Assembly: GCA_963724365.1 (NCBI GenBank)
Contig: CAVRUR010000009.1
Location: 1-64,000 of the forward strand
Source: JALORV01 sp963724365
GTDB lineage: Bacteria; Pseudomonadota; Gammaproteobacteria; Burkholderiales; Burkholderiaceae_F
Direction: 5' to 3'
Length of the DNA stretch: 64,000 bases
The notes under the pieces are model-generated. The model saw only the letters and a list, made by a program, of their open reading frames with translations. It was not told where the DNA came from and did not search any database. Positions 48,873-55,787 of the stretch are shown one piece after another (position 1 is the first letter of the stretch; the number at the start of each line of letters is the position of its first letter). The position numbers were made by a program, and so were the translations under genes.

Positions 48873-49304
48873 ATGGCGATGAATATCGCGTCGGAAGACG
48901 GCGGCGAAGACGAAGCCATCTCGACGATCAACACCACGCCGCTGGTCGACGTGATGCTGGTGCTGCTGATCATCTTCCTGGTCACGATTCCGGTCATCAC
49001 GCAGTCGGTTCCGCTGAAGCTGCCGGAGGAGATCAACCTACCCCGGCAGACCAAGCCGGAGAACATCGAGATTGCGGTCACCAAGGACGGCGACGTCTTC
49101 TGGGGCCTGCAGCAGGTGCGTGACAACGACGAGTTGCTGGATCGACTGAAGAAGGTTGCAGTCATCCAGCCGCAGCCGGAGGTTCACATCCGCGGTGATC
49201 TTGCCGGCCGCTACGAGTTTGTCGGACGCGTCGTGTTCGCTGCCCAGCGTGCCGGGATCCAGAAGATCGGATTCGTGACCGAGCCACCGCCACGCGGCGG
49301 CTGA
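48873..49304 (+). CDS. exbD: biopolymer transport protein ExbD (first copy)
   Basis: Single-span inner-membrane protein of 143 aa. The helix TTPLVDVMLVLLIIFLVTIP carries the proton-path Asp; a periplasmic domain follows (VHIRGDLAGRYEFVGRVVFAAQRAG). It sits 24 bp after exbB. A second exbD follows. Confidence 0.94.
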   Translation: MAMNIASEDGGEDEAISTINTTPLVDVMLVLLIIFLVTIPVITQSVPLKLPEEINLPRQTKPENIEIAVTKDGDVFWGLQQVRDNDELLDRLKKVAVIQPQPEVHIRGDLAGRYEFVGRVVFAAQRAGIQKIGFVTEPPPRGG

Positions 49305-49332
49305 TCGCCGTGCCGGTTCGAGGAGAACTGCA

Positions 49333-49764
49333 ATGGGAATGAATGTCGGTTCGGGCGGCGGTTCGCAGGACCCGGACGTGATGGTCGAAATCAACACCAC
49401 GCCGTTGATCGACGTGATGCTGGTGCTGCTCGTCATGCTGATCATCACGATTCCGATCCAGCTGCACTCGGTCAACCTCAACATGCCGGTGGGCACACCG
49501 CCGCCGCCGACCGAGAAGCCGGTGGTCATCACGGTCGACGTCGACTTCGACGGCACGATCTACTGGAACGGCGATGTCGTTGCCGATCGGGCCGCCCTCG
49601 AGGCCCGACTGACCGACGCCGCAGCCCAGCCGGTGCAGCCGGAGGTCCATCTCCGTCCGAACAAGCTCGCCGAGTACAAGGATGTCGCCGCGGTGATGGC
49701 CTCGGCGCAGCGACTCGGCGTGACGAAGCTCGGCCTGGTGGGCAACGAGCAGTTCGTGCGCTGA
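49333..49764 (+). CDS. biopolymer transport protein ExbD (second copy)
   Basis: A paralogue of the preceding gene with the same length (143 aa) and helix TTPLIDVMLVLLVMLIITIP including the conserved Asp. The periplasmic part differs and has VHLRPNKLAEYKDVAAVM. Xanthomonas has a tonB-exbB-exbD1-exbD2 operon in which exbD2 has a separate role, so a specialised function is possible here. Confidence 0.93.
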   Translation: MGMNVGSGGGSQDPDVMVEINTTPLIDVMLVLLVMLIITIPIQLHSVNLNMPVGTPPPPTEKPVVITVDVDFDGTIYWNGDVVADRAALEARLTDAAAQPVQPEVHLRPNKLAEYKDVAAVMASAQRLGVTKLGLVGNEQFVR

Positions 49765-49772
49765 GCGCGTCG

Positions 49773-50960
49773 ATGAAGCTGCTGATCCGCTTCCTGGTGG
49801 TGTTCGCGCTGGCCGCGAGCGTTCACGTTGCGCACGCGCAGCTGCGCCCCGAGGTCGGCAAGCCGCTGCAGCAGGCGTCGGAGCTGCTCAAGGCAAACCG
49901 CGCCAAGGAGGCGCTGGCGAAGGTGCGCGAAGCCGACGCGGTCGCCAACAAGACGCCGGCCGAGCAGCTGACGGTCGACCGCATGCGCGGTGCAGCGGCG
50001 GCGCGCGCAGGCGACCCGCAGACCGCCATCAAGTCGTTCGAGGCGACGATGGCGTCGGGCAAGCTCAGCCCGGCCGAACAGGCGCAGACGGCCGAGCAGC
50101 TCGCTCACCTGTACTCGCAGGTGAAGGACTGGAACAAGACACGAGAGTGGGCGCAGAAGGCAAAGCAACTGGGCGGCAACGCGGCCGACCTCGACAAGTT
50201 GCTGGCTTACGTCAATTCGCAGTCGGGTGACTTCGCCGCGATCGCGCGTGACGCGCAGGCCGCCATCGAGGCGGCGGAGAAGGCTGGGCGCCGCCCCGAA
50301 GAGGCCGACCTTCTTCGCTTGTCGGACGCGCTGCGCCGGACGGGCAATAACGCCGGGCAGTCAGCTGTGCTCGAAAAGCTCGTCAGCAATTATCCGAAAC
50401 AGGAATACTGGGCGATCGTTCTCGGCCGCATCCAGAGCAAGCCCGGCTTCTCGGGACGTCTCACGTTCGACGTCATGCGGCTCAGACGCGAGACCAAGAC
50501 GCTGGAGACGGCCGAGGACTATGTCGAAATGACCCAGCTTGCGCTGCAAAGTGGCCAGGCTGCGGAGGCCAAGGCAGTCATCGACGAGGGCTTTGCACGC
50601 GGCATCGTCGGGAAGGGTGCGGAGGCCGAGCGGCAGAAGCGCCTGCAGGCGTTGGCCGCGCAAAAAGCCGCTGACGCGCCCCGGGATCTCGCCAAGGCCG
50701 AAGCCGAAGCCCCGGACGATGCCAATGTCCTGGTGCGTATCGGCATGGCCTATACCGGCCTGGGACAGTACGACAAGGGCATCGCCCTGATGCAGAAGGG
50801 CATTGCCAAGGGTGGACTCAAGCAGGCCGAGGATGCACGGTTGCACCTGGGCATCGCCAACCTGCGAGCCGGACACAAGGCCAAGGCCAACGAGGCATTC
50901 CGGAGTGTGAAGGGGTCAGATGGCACGGCCGATCTGGCACGCCTCTGGACCCGCGTCTAG
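49773..50960 (+). CDS. periplasmic TPR protein of the TonB operon
   Basis: A 395-aa protein with a signal peptide (MKLLIRFLVVFALAASVHVAHAQ) and several tetratricopeptide-like helix pairs, e.g. PLQQASELLKANRAKEALAKV and VLVRIGMAYTGLGQYDKGI. It starts 8 bp after exbD2, so it belongs to the operon. TPR proteins linked to TonB systems are known in some marine bacteria (TtpC type), but this one is not similar enough to name. A scaffold for TonB-ExbBD is an inference. Confidence 0.85.
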   Translation: MKLLIRFLVVFALAASVHVAHAQLRPEVGKPLQQASELLKANRAKEALAKVREADAVANKTPAEQLTVDRMRGAAAARAGDPQTAIKSFEATMASGKLSPAEQAQTAEQLAHLYSQVKDWNKTREWAQKAKQLGGNAADLDKLLAYVNSQSGDFAAIARDAQAAIEAAEKAGRRPEEADLLRLSDALRRTGNNAGQSAVLEKLVSNYPKQEYWAIVLGRIQSKPGFSGRLTFDVMRLRRETKTLETAEDYVEMTQLALQSGQAAEAKAVIDEGFARGIVGKGAEAERQKRLQALAAQKAADAPRDLAKAEAEAPDDANVLVRIGMAYTGLGQYDKGIALMQKGIAKGGLKQAEDARLHLGIANLRAGHKAKANEAFRSVKGSDGTADLARLWTRV

Positions 50961-51018
50961 CGCAATCAGCGCCGCGCAAGCCGGGCTGACAACACACCTG
51001 CCCGGCTGCCGTTCTTCA

Positions 51019-51040
51019 GCGCCGTCGTCAGTGACGGCGC
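51019..51040. terminator. hairpin between convergent TPR and cytochrome genes
   Basis: GCGCCGTC-GTCAGT-GACGGCGC, an 8-bp perfect stem. A second, overlapping GCGCCGC-AA-GCGGCGC stem follows. It lies between the TPR stop (50960) and the stop of the opposite cytochrome gene (51055). There is no long T-run, so terminator function is inferred from position. Confidence 0.45.
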
Positions 51041-51054
51041 CGCAAGCGGCGCTA

Positions 51055-51489
51055 TTACTTCAGTGAAGCCAGGTAGGCGACCACGTCTTCAACCTCTGCC
51101 GCCGAGAGTTTCGGAGCATCGCCCTGGCCAATGCCGGACTTGTGGAAGCTCGGCATCGCCGCGCCACGCGTGACGCGCGAAAAATCGACGACCGACAGGC
51201 GCAACTGAGCCGGCGTCAGCGCCGCGCCGACACCGTCGAGCGCCGGTCCGCGCTTGCCGCCCGGCTGCATGTCCTTGTCTTTGATGGAATGACAGGTGAG
51301 GCAGTTGGCCGCCCCGCGCTTGACGAGCAAGGCCCGGCCGCGCTGCGCGTCGCCCGGCTTGCCGGTCAGCGATTGCGGGATGCCGTCGCCGACGACCTTG
51401 TACTCCGCCACCTGTGCCCACGCGATCCCGGCGCTTGCGACCAGGGTCAGCGCCAGAGTACCGATCATCACTGTGTGTCTCATCGTCAT
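51055..51489 (-). CDS. SoxX-like monohaem cytochrome c
   Basis: Periplasmic cytochrome c of 144 aa: signal peptide ending AQVAEYKV, haem site CLTCH (preceded by GAAN) and a distal Met in AMPSFHK. The opening IPQSLTGKPGDAQRGRALL and the end VEDVVAYLASLK match the SoxX subunit of thiosulfate-oxidising SoxAX. In Sox clusters it pairs with SoxA, but no soxA, soxYZ or soxB is in the window. It could be an orphan or have another electron-transfer role. Confidence 0.78.
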   Translation of the reverse strand: MTMRHTVMIGTLALTLVASAGIAWAQVAEYKVVGDGIPQSLTGKPGDAQRGRALLVKRGAANCLTCHSIKDKDMQPGGKRGPALDGVGAALTPAQLRLSVVDFSRVTRGAAMPSFHKSGIGQGDAPKLSAAEVEDVVAYLASLK

Positions 51490-51793
51490 TCAGGGCTCGG
51501 CCCTGCTCCGTCTTCATGCCCGGACGGTGCACTGACTGCGCGCCGTCCGGACGCTTCTGGGAGTGGCTAGTCTGGCTCGCGCCAGCTGACGATGGTTTGG
51601 CGCAACGCAAGCAACGTCGCGCACGACGGGCGCTGCATGGGCGTTGTGATCGGAAAAGCCGGCAGGCGGGCCACCGCCGACGTCACCGGCGGGGATCATT
51701 CCGTTAGAACGCGACGGTCGTCCCGGCCCCTTGAAGCAAGGGGCCGGGACGATCACATCGATGGATGTCGTGCCGCAGATGCCGGGTGAAGAG
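51490..51793. other. intergenic region with a strong hairpin
   Basis: No gene is seen. It holds a 14-bp perfect hairpin, CGTCCCGGCCCCTT-GAAGC-AAGGGGCCGGGACG (51719-51751), directly downstream of the 59-aa gene on the minus strand, with no T-run on either side. A weaker CCGCCG/CGGCGG stem lies near 51673. Confidence 0.5.
51719..51751 (-). terminator. hairpin after the 59-aa membrane protein gene
   Basis: Perfect 14-bp stem with a 5-base loop, 43 bp after the stop of the small gene on the minus strand. The missing U-tract makes it either a Rho-dependent or RNA-stability structure. Confidence 0.5.
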
Positions 51794-51973
51794 TCAGCGC
51801 TGCTTCGTCTCCCCCGACGTTTCGGCCAGTGCCTGTGGCTTGATCCGGGCCGCGAGGAACACGGCCTGGTCCTTCTCGTGGTCCGCGACGGCCACGACTG
51901 CACTGAATATGGCGAAGGTCACCACGGCGGCGGCAGCGGCTGCGACGGAGCGTTGGGCAAGTTTGTCTTTCAT
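51794..51973 (-). CDS. 59-aa single-span membrane protein, unknown
   Basis: A small gene with a strong ribosome site (TGGAGGACATC before ATG). The protein begins MKDKLAQRS, has one hydrophobic segment of Ala/Val/Phe/Ile (about 10-30) and a hydrophilic tail DHEKDQAVFLAARIKP ending in ETKQR. Positive residues precede the helix, so the C-terminus probably faces the periplasm, unless the helix is cleaved as a signal. It is divergent from the 62-aa gene, which has the same overall plan. I do not know the family. Confidence 0.65.
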   Translation of the reverse strand: MKDKLAQRSVAAAAAAVVTFAIFSAVVAVADHEKDQAVFLAARIKPQALAETSGETKQR

Positions 51974-52353
51974 GATGTCCTCCAGATGGGCTGGGTTGCC
52001 CGCCGGTCAGCGGATGAGGCGCATTTCATCGTGTTCGCGCCGTTCGCTCCACGGAAGAAGCCGTGCCGCCAGGCCGGCAGATTCACGCGACTGGCGGTTC
52101 ATCAGACGCCGGCAGCCCGTCGCGCCAATGCAGCGACGCCTGACGTGCCCGAAACCGGCGTGAAGCGTCGCTGGCGGCGACGAACTGCGGCGGGGCCGGA
52201 TGAACTGCACAAAGGCGCCTGGGCGCGACGAAACCGGCCTTGCAGTTCACGCCGCGATTTGTGCAGCCGGTCGCAAGTCGCTCGAAAGTCTCCGTTCGTG
52301 ATGCCTACAGTGCACCCATCGACAACGCACTTGCTTCACGAAAGGACCGCACC
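51974..52353. promoter_or_regulatory. divergent upstream region of two small membrane-protein genes
   Basis: A 380-bp gap between the 59-aa and 62-aa genes, without a credible gene. It holds two 9-bp perfect inverted repeats that share five bases and so cannot form together: TGAACTGCA (52201-52209) with 52241-52249, and CTGCACAAA (52205-52213) with 52258-52266. Confidence 0.45.
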
Positions 52354-52542
52354 ATGAACGCCACGATGAACTCAGCCTCTACCGCTTCCGTTTCCGCCCG
52401 GGTCACCGCCCTGGTCGTGGCCGTCCTGACCAGTGCCGTCGTGCTGGGCAGCACCGTGGCCGGCATGCAGCCGCGCGACGAGGCCGGCATGCAGGTCATT
52501 GCGCTCGAGCGCGTGACCGTGACGGCACCGCGCATCAACTGA
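52354..52542 (+). CDS. 62-aa membrane protein with TonB-box-like tail
   Basis: Begins MNATMNSAS, with one transmembrane segment (about 18-38: VTALVVAVLTSAVVLGSTVAG) after an Arg. A short tail follows that should lie in the periplasm and ends ALERVTVTAPRIN. The tail stretch ERVTVTA matches the TonB-box position of both nearby receptors (DRVEITG) at most positions. The start at 52354 is preferred; the frame is open upstream but without a membrane protein start. A strong intrinsic terminator follows at 52637. Function unknown. Confidence 0.7.
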   Translation: MNATMNSASTASVSARVTALVVAVLTSAVVLGSTVAGMQPRDEAGMQVIALERVTVTAPRIN

Positions 52543-52636
52543 GCGACGCGCGGCGCGCCGCGCCCGGTCCCGCGGCAGCCCGCGTGCAGGGCAGACGAGA
52601 CACTGCAGCAGACACTGCACCCAGACTTTTCACTCA

Positions 52637-52666
52637 CAGAAAGCCCGGCTTCGGCCGGGCTTTCTG
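52637..52666 (+). terminator. intrinsic terminator after the 62-aa gene
   Basis: 13-bp perfect stem CAGAAAGCCCGGC with a TTCG tetraloop and its complement, followed by a short T-rich stretch (TTTC). It ends the rightward transcript. Confidence 0.85.
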
Positions 52667-52708
52667 TTTCTGGGGCCCCAGTCCACTGCATCGATTGCTG
52701 ATACTGGC

Positions 52709-52737
52709 GAAAAAAAGGCCCGCCGAAGCGGGCCTTT
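52709..52737 (-). terminator. intrinsic terminator of TonB receptor 1
   Basis: On the minus strand a 10-bp stem AAAGGCCCGC, loop TTCG, and its complement run into seven T residues. It lies 21 bp after the receptor stop. Confidence 0.92.
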
Positions 52738-52757
52738 CGATGATGCTGCAGTCGTGC

Positions 52758-55493
52758 CTATTTGAACTCGTAGCCGAGGCGCAGGAAGTACTGTCGCCCG
52801 ATCGGAGTTGCGAAGCGCGGGTCGAAACCGACCTGGAACGTGGCGCCCTGGTTCGAGAACGGGGCTCTCTCGTCGAACATGTTGAGTATGCCGGCGGTCA
52901 CCGTCAGGCCCTTGAAGCCCTGCCAGGTGCCCGTCAGGTCCCACACCGAGTAGGCGCCGACCGTGTTCTGGTCGTACGGCGCGCCGAACTCGGGCTGGTT
53001 CTGATCCCAGTACGAGCTCTTCAGGCGGTTGAACAGGTTGACCGACCACGGGCCTGTGTTCCAGCCGGCCATGATGACGTGCTGCCAGCGGAATGCCGGG
53101 AAGCCCAGTTCGTTCGAATACACCCCCAACGCAGTGAAGTACTCGCCACCCTTCTCCAGTTGCTGTTCCCATTGCAGCAAGTACGTGCCCTGCATCGACA
53201 GCATGAAGTTGCCGTACTCGGTCGTCTCACGGGCCTGGAAGCTGAAGTCGAGCCCCTGCGCCTTGATGTTGCCGAGGTTCTCCTGCGTCTGGACGATGTA
53301 CGCCAGCGGATCGACCGCGTTCTGGCCACCGCAGGTTGAGATCAGTGCCACCTGCTCTGCGGCCGACAGCTGGCTGCAGCGCACGAAACGGTTCGCGTAC
53401 TTCGCCGGGTCGTTGAAGATCGAGTCCTCCGGGATCACGCCGACCGTATCATTGACCTTCGTGTTCCAGTAGTCGACGCTCGCCGAGACGTTCTTCGTGA
53501 TATCGAACACCAGGCCAAGTGACCAGGAATCCGACGTTTCAGGCTGCAGCTTCTTATTGCCGCCCTGCTGGCTCTGGAACTGCTGGCCGCAGTCACGCGC
53601 TGCATCGGCACCCGTCACCGCGGTGCCGCCCGGGCACAGCACCGGATCGTCCCAGGCGTCGGCCGTGAAGGTGATCGAGTTCGGCGAGTAGATGTCGTAC
53701 AGCGTCGGTGCGCGGAAGCCCTGGTTGTACGACGCCCGCAGCAGCAGGTTGTCCATCGCCTGCCAGCGCCACGACACCTTCGGCGAGAAGTTGTTGCCGA
53801 CGTCGCTGTAGTCGTCGTAGCGCACCGCGACGTTGAACTCCATCGTCTTCAGCACCGGGATGTTGATCTCGGCCAGCAACGCGTAGATGTTGCGGTCGCC
53901 GGCGGAATCCTCAGCCAGTTCCAGGCCCGAACTGGCGGCCTGGCGGATCAGCGTGAAGTTGTTGGTGTAGTTGACCTCTTCCTTGCGGTACTCGCCACCG
54001 ATTGCAAGGATCCAGGGCCCCGCATTCGTGCTGAAGATTTCGCGCTGGCCGTTGACGTTAATGCCAAAGATGTCGCCGTCGATCGCCTGCACCTGGCCGA
54101 GCACCTTGCTCGAAACGATGTAGCTGGTGCCGGCGGCCGAGTTGTTGCCGAACGGGTTCAGGAACGGCGCACCGTTCAGGCCGGCCATGCCGTCGCGGAT
54201 CTTCGGCGCGCTGATGTAGCCGTTGGTAAAGAACTGGTCGACCGTTGAACCGGAGTAATAGCCGACGGCGTTGTAAGTCCAGCCGGCGCCCGAGCCCTCC
54301 AGACCGAGCATCACGCGATCGGTCGTGTTCTCGATGCGTTGCTGCCGCGGGCCTGCTGGCTCCATCCGCCAACCAACCGAGATCGGGGCTGCGGTATTCA
54401 GTGCCGGGTTTGTGATCGGATTGGCGCCGTTGCCCGGGTAGAACGGGTTGTTGGGAGTCATCGCCAGTCCGGTCAGCGGGGTCGGCGCGACCGTGGTGCT
54501 GACTTCGTTGTAGGCGCGGAAGTACTCGAGGAACACCTGGTTGTTTGCTCCGAGCGCCACCGTGCCACGGCCGAAGAACGACCATTGCTCCTGCTCAGGG
54601 ATCAGCTGGATTGACTGCGTGTAGTCGTAGCGGCAGCTGTTGGGACCGTAGACATCCGGCACCAGGACCGACTTCGTCGGCTGGCAGTTCGGCAGGCTCG
54701 GGTTGGTCGACACGCCGGTTGACGACTGGCTGTAGTTGGCCGGGAAGCTGGTGCCGCTGGTCTTGGCAAGGCCCTTGTCAAGGATGAGGCCGGTGCCGGT
54801 GTAGCTGCGGTCCGTTGCCAGCAGTTCTTCCTGCTTCGTGTACGAGAAGCCGCCAAAGACGTTCCAGCCCTGCTTGGCAAGGGAGCCGAAGCCGGCAGTG
54901 ATGTTGGCGGAGTACTGTTCGCCCCCGTTTTCCGACGGCCACGTGCCCTGGCCAGCGACCGAGATGCCCTCGTACTCCTTGCGTGTGATGATGTTGACCA
55001 CGCCGCCGATCGCATCCGTGCCGTAAATGGCGGAAGCGCCGTCGCGCAGCACTTCGATGCGCTGGATCGCCACGGTCGGGATCGTGTTCAGGTCGACCCC
55101 AACGCCCAGGTAGGGGTTCGTGACGACGCGCTGGCCGTTGAGCAGCACCAGGGTGCGCTCTGGTCCAAGGCCGCGCAGGTCGACGAACGATGCCGCGCCG
55201 TTGCTGGCGCCGACCGAACCCGTCGTGTTGACAGTGCTCTGGTTTTCAGCGATGAAGGTCATCGCCTGCTCGGCCGTCGTAACGCCTGCTTTCTTCAGTT
55301 CATCGATATCAATCGTGGTGACCGGCAGCGACGTCTCGGACTGGCTGCGGCGAATCATCGAGCCGGTGATCTCCACGCGGTCCTGCGTCACCATTGGTGT
55401 GGGTGTCTGTGCAAGTGACACCGGCGCAAAGCCGACGAGGCCGGCACCGAAAGCGGCGCTGACCGCGAGGCTTAGTCGCGTTCTTTTCAACAT
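52758..55493 (-). CDS. TonB-dependent outer-membrane receptor 1
   Basis: A 911-aa porin-like receptor. The signal peptide MLKRTRLSLAVSAAFGAG ends near SLAQ, the TonB-box-like DRVEITG is close behind (about residue 38), and the plug domain covers about 50-170 (LRGLGPERTLVLLNGQRVV, IYGTDAIGGVVNIITRKEY). The 22-strand barrel ends with the outer-membrane aromatic signal in LRLGYEFK. Large soluble loops contain Cys pairs (LCPGG, DCGQQF). The ligand cannot be told; it lacks a clear siderophore signature, and this group often serves polymer or metal uptake. ATG 55493 has a GGAGG site. Its nearest paralogue is receptor 2. Confidence 0.93.
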   Translation of the reverse strand: MLKRTRLSLAVSAAFGAGLVGFAPVSLAQTPTPMVTQDRVEITGSMIRRSQSETSLPVTTIDIDELKKAGVTTAEQAMTFIAENQSTVNTTGSVGASNGAASFVDLRGLGPERTLVLLNGQRVVTNPYLGVGVDLNTIPTVAIQRIEVLRDGASAIYGTDAIGGVVNIITRKEYEGISVAGQGTWPSENGGEQYSANITAGFGSLAKQGWNVFGGFSYTKQEELLATDRSYTGTGLILDKGLAKTSGTSFPANYSQSSTGVSTNPSLPNCQPTKSVLVPDVYGPNSCRYDYTQSIQLIPEQEQWSFFGRGTVALGANNQVFLEYFRAYNEVSTTVAPTPLTGLAMTPNNPFYPGNGANPITNPALNTAAPISVGWRMEPAGPRQQRIENTTDRVMLGLEGSGAGWTYNAVGYYSGSTVDQFFTNGYISAPKIRDGMAGLNGAPFLNPFGNNSAAGTSYIVSSKVLGQVQAIDGDIFGINVNGQREIFSTNAGPWILAIGGEYRKEEVNYTNNFTLIRQAASSGLELAEDSAGDRNIYALLAEINIPVLKTMEFNVAVRYDDYSDVGNNFSPKVSWRWQAMDNLLLRASYNQGFRAPTLYDIYSPNSITFTADAWDDPVLCPGGTAVTGADAARDCGQQFQSQQGGNKKLQPETSDSWSLGLVFDITKNVSASVDYWNTKVNDTVGVIPEDSIFNDPAKYANRFVRCSQLSAAEQVALISTCGGQNAVDPLAYIVQTQENLGNIKAQGLDFSFQARETTEYGNFMLSMQGTYLLQWEQQLEKGGEYFTALGVYSNELGFPAFRWQHVIMAGWNTGPWSVNLFNRLKSSYWDQNQPEFGAPYDQNTVGAYSVWDLTGTWQGFKGLTVTAGILNMFDERAPFSNQGATFQVGFDPRFATPIGRQYFLRLGYEFK

Positions 55494-55581
55494 ATAGGAA
55501 TCCTCCAGTTGGATGCCCGAATGAGCTGGTGCTTCGAAAGAATCCGAGGGTTCTCCCGAATGAGTGGCCCGTCTCGGTACC

Positions 55582-55671
55582 CCGCGAGCGTAACTAAAGT
55601 CATACGAGCGAAATGCAAAACCGGGCACTGAAGCGACGGACCGATCCAACGCTGTCTCGTCGATCCAACAC
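55582..55671 (-). promoter_or_regulatory. two-block upstream module of TonB receptor 1
   Basis: Reading leftward, GTGTTGGA (55671-55664) is followed 60 bp later by ATGACTTTAGTTACGCTC (from 55603). The same blocks, 59 bp apart, precede receptor 2. Inside, GTTGGATCG occurs twice 19 bp apart (minus strand, 55661-55669 and 55642-55650). Confidence 0.6.
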
Positions 55672-55730
55672 TCACTTTCATTGCTGCAGCGCCGCAGGCG
55701 CGACACGGCCTCGCTGAAACTTTCTTGGAC

Positions 55731-55765
55731 AAAAAAAGGGTGGGTGCCCGAAGGCGCCCACCCTT
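55731..55765 (-). terminator. intrinsic terminator of TonB receptor 2
   Basis: On the minus strand a 13-bp stem (one G-T pair) with loop TTCG runs into seven T residues. It lies 22 bp after the receptor stop, and so isolates receptor 2 from receptor 1. Confidence 0.92.
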
Positions 55766-55787
55766 GTCGAGAACGACGAGACTCGGT

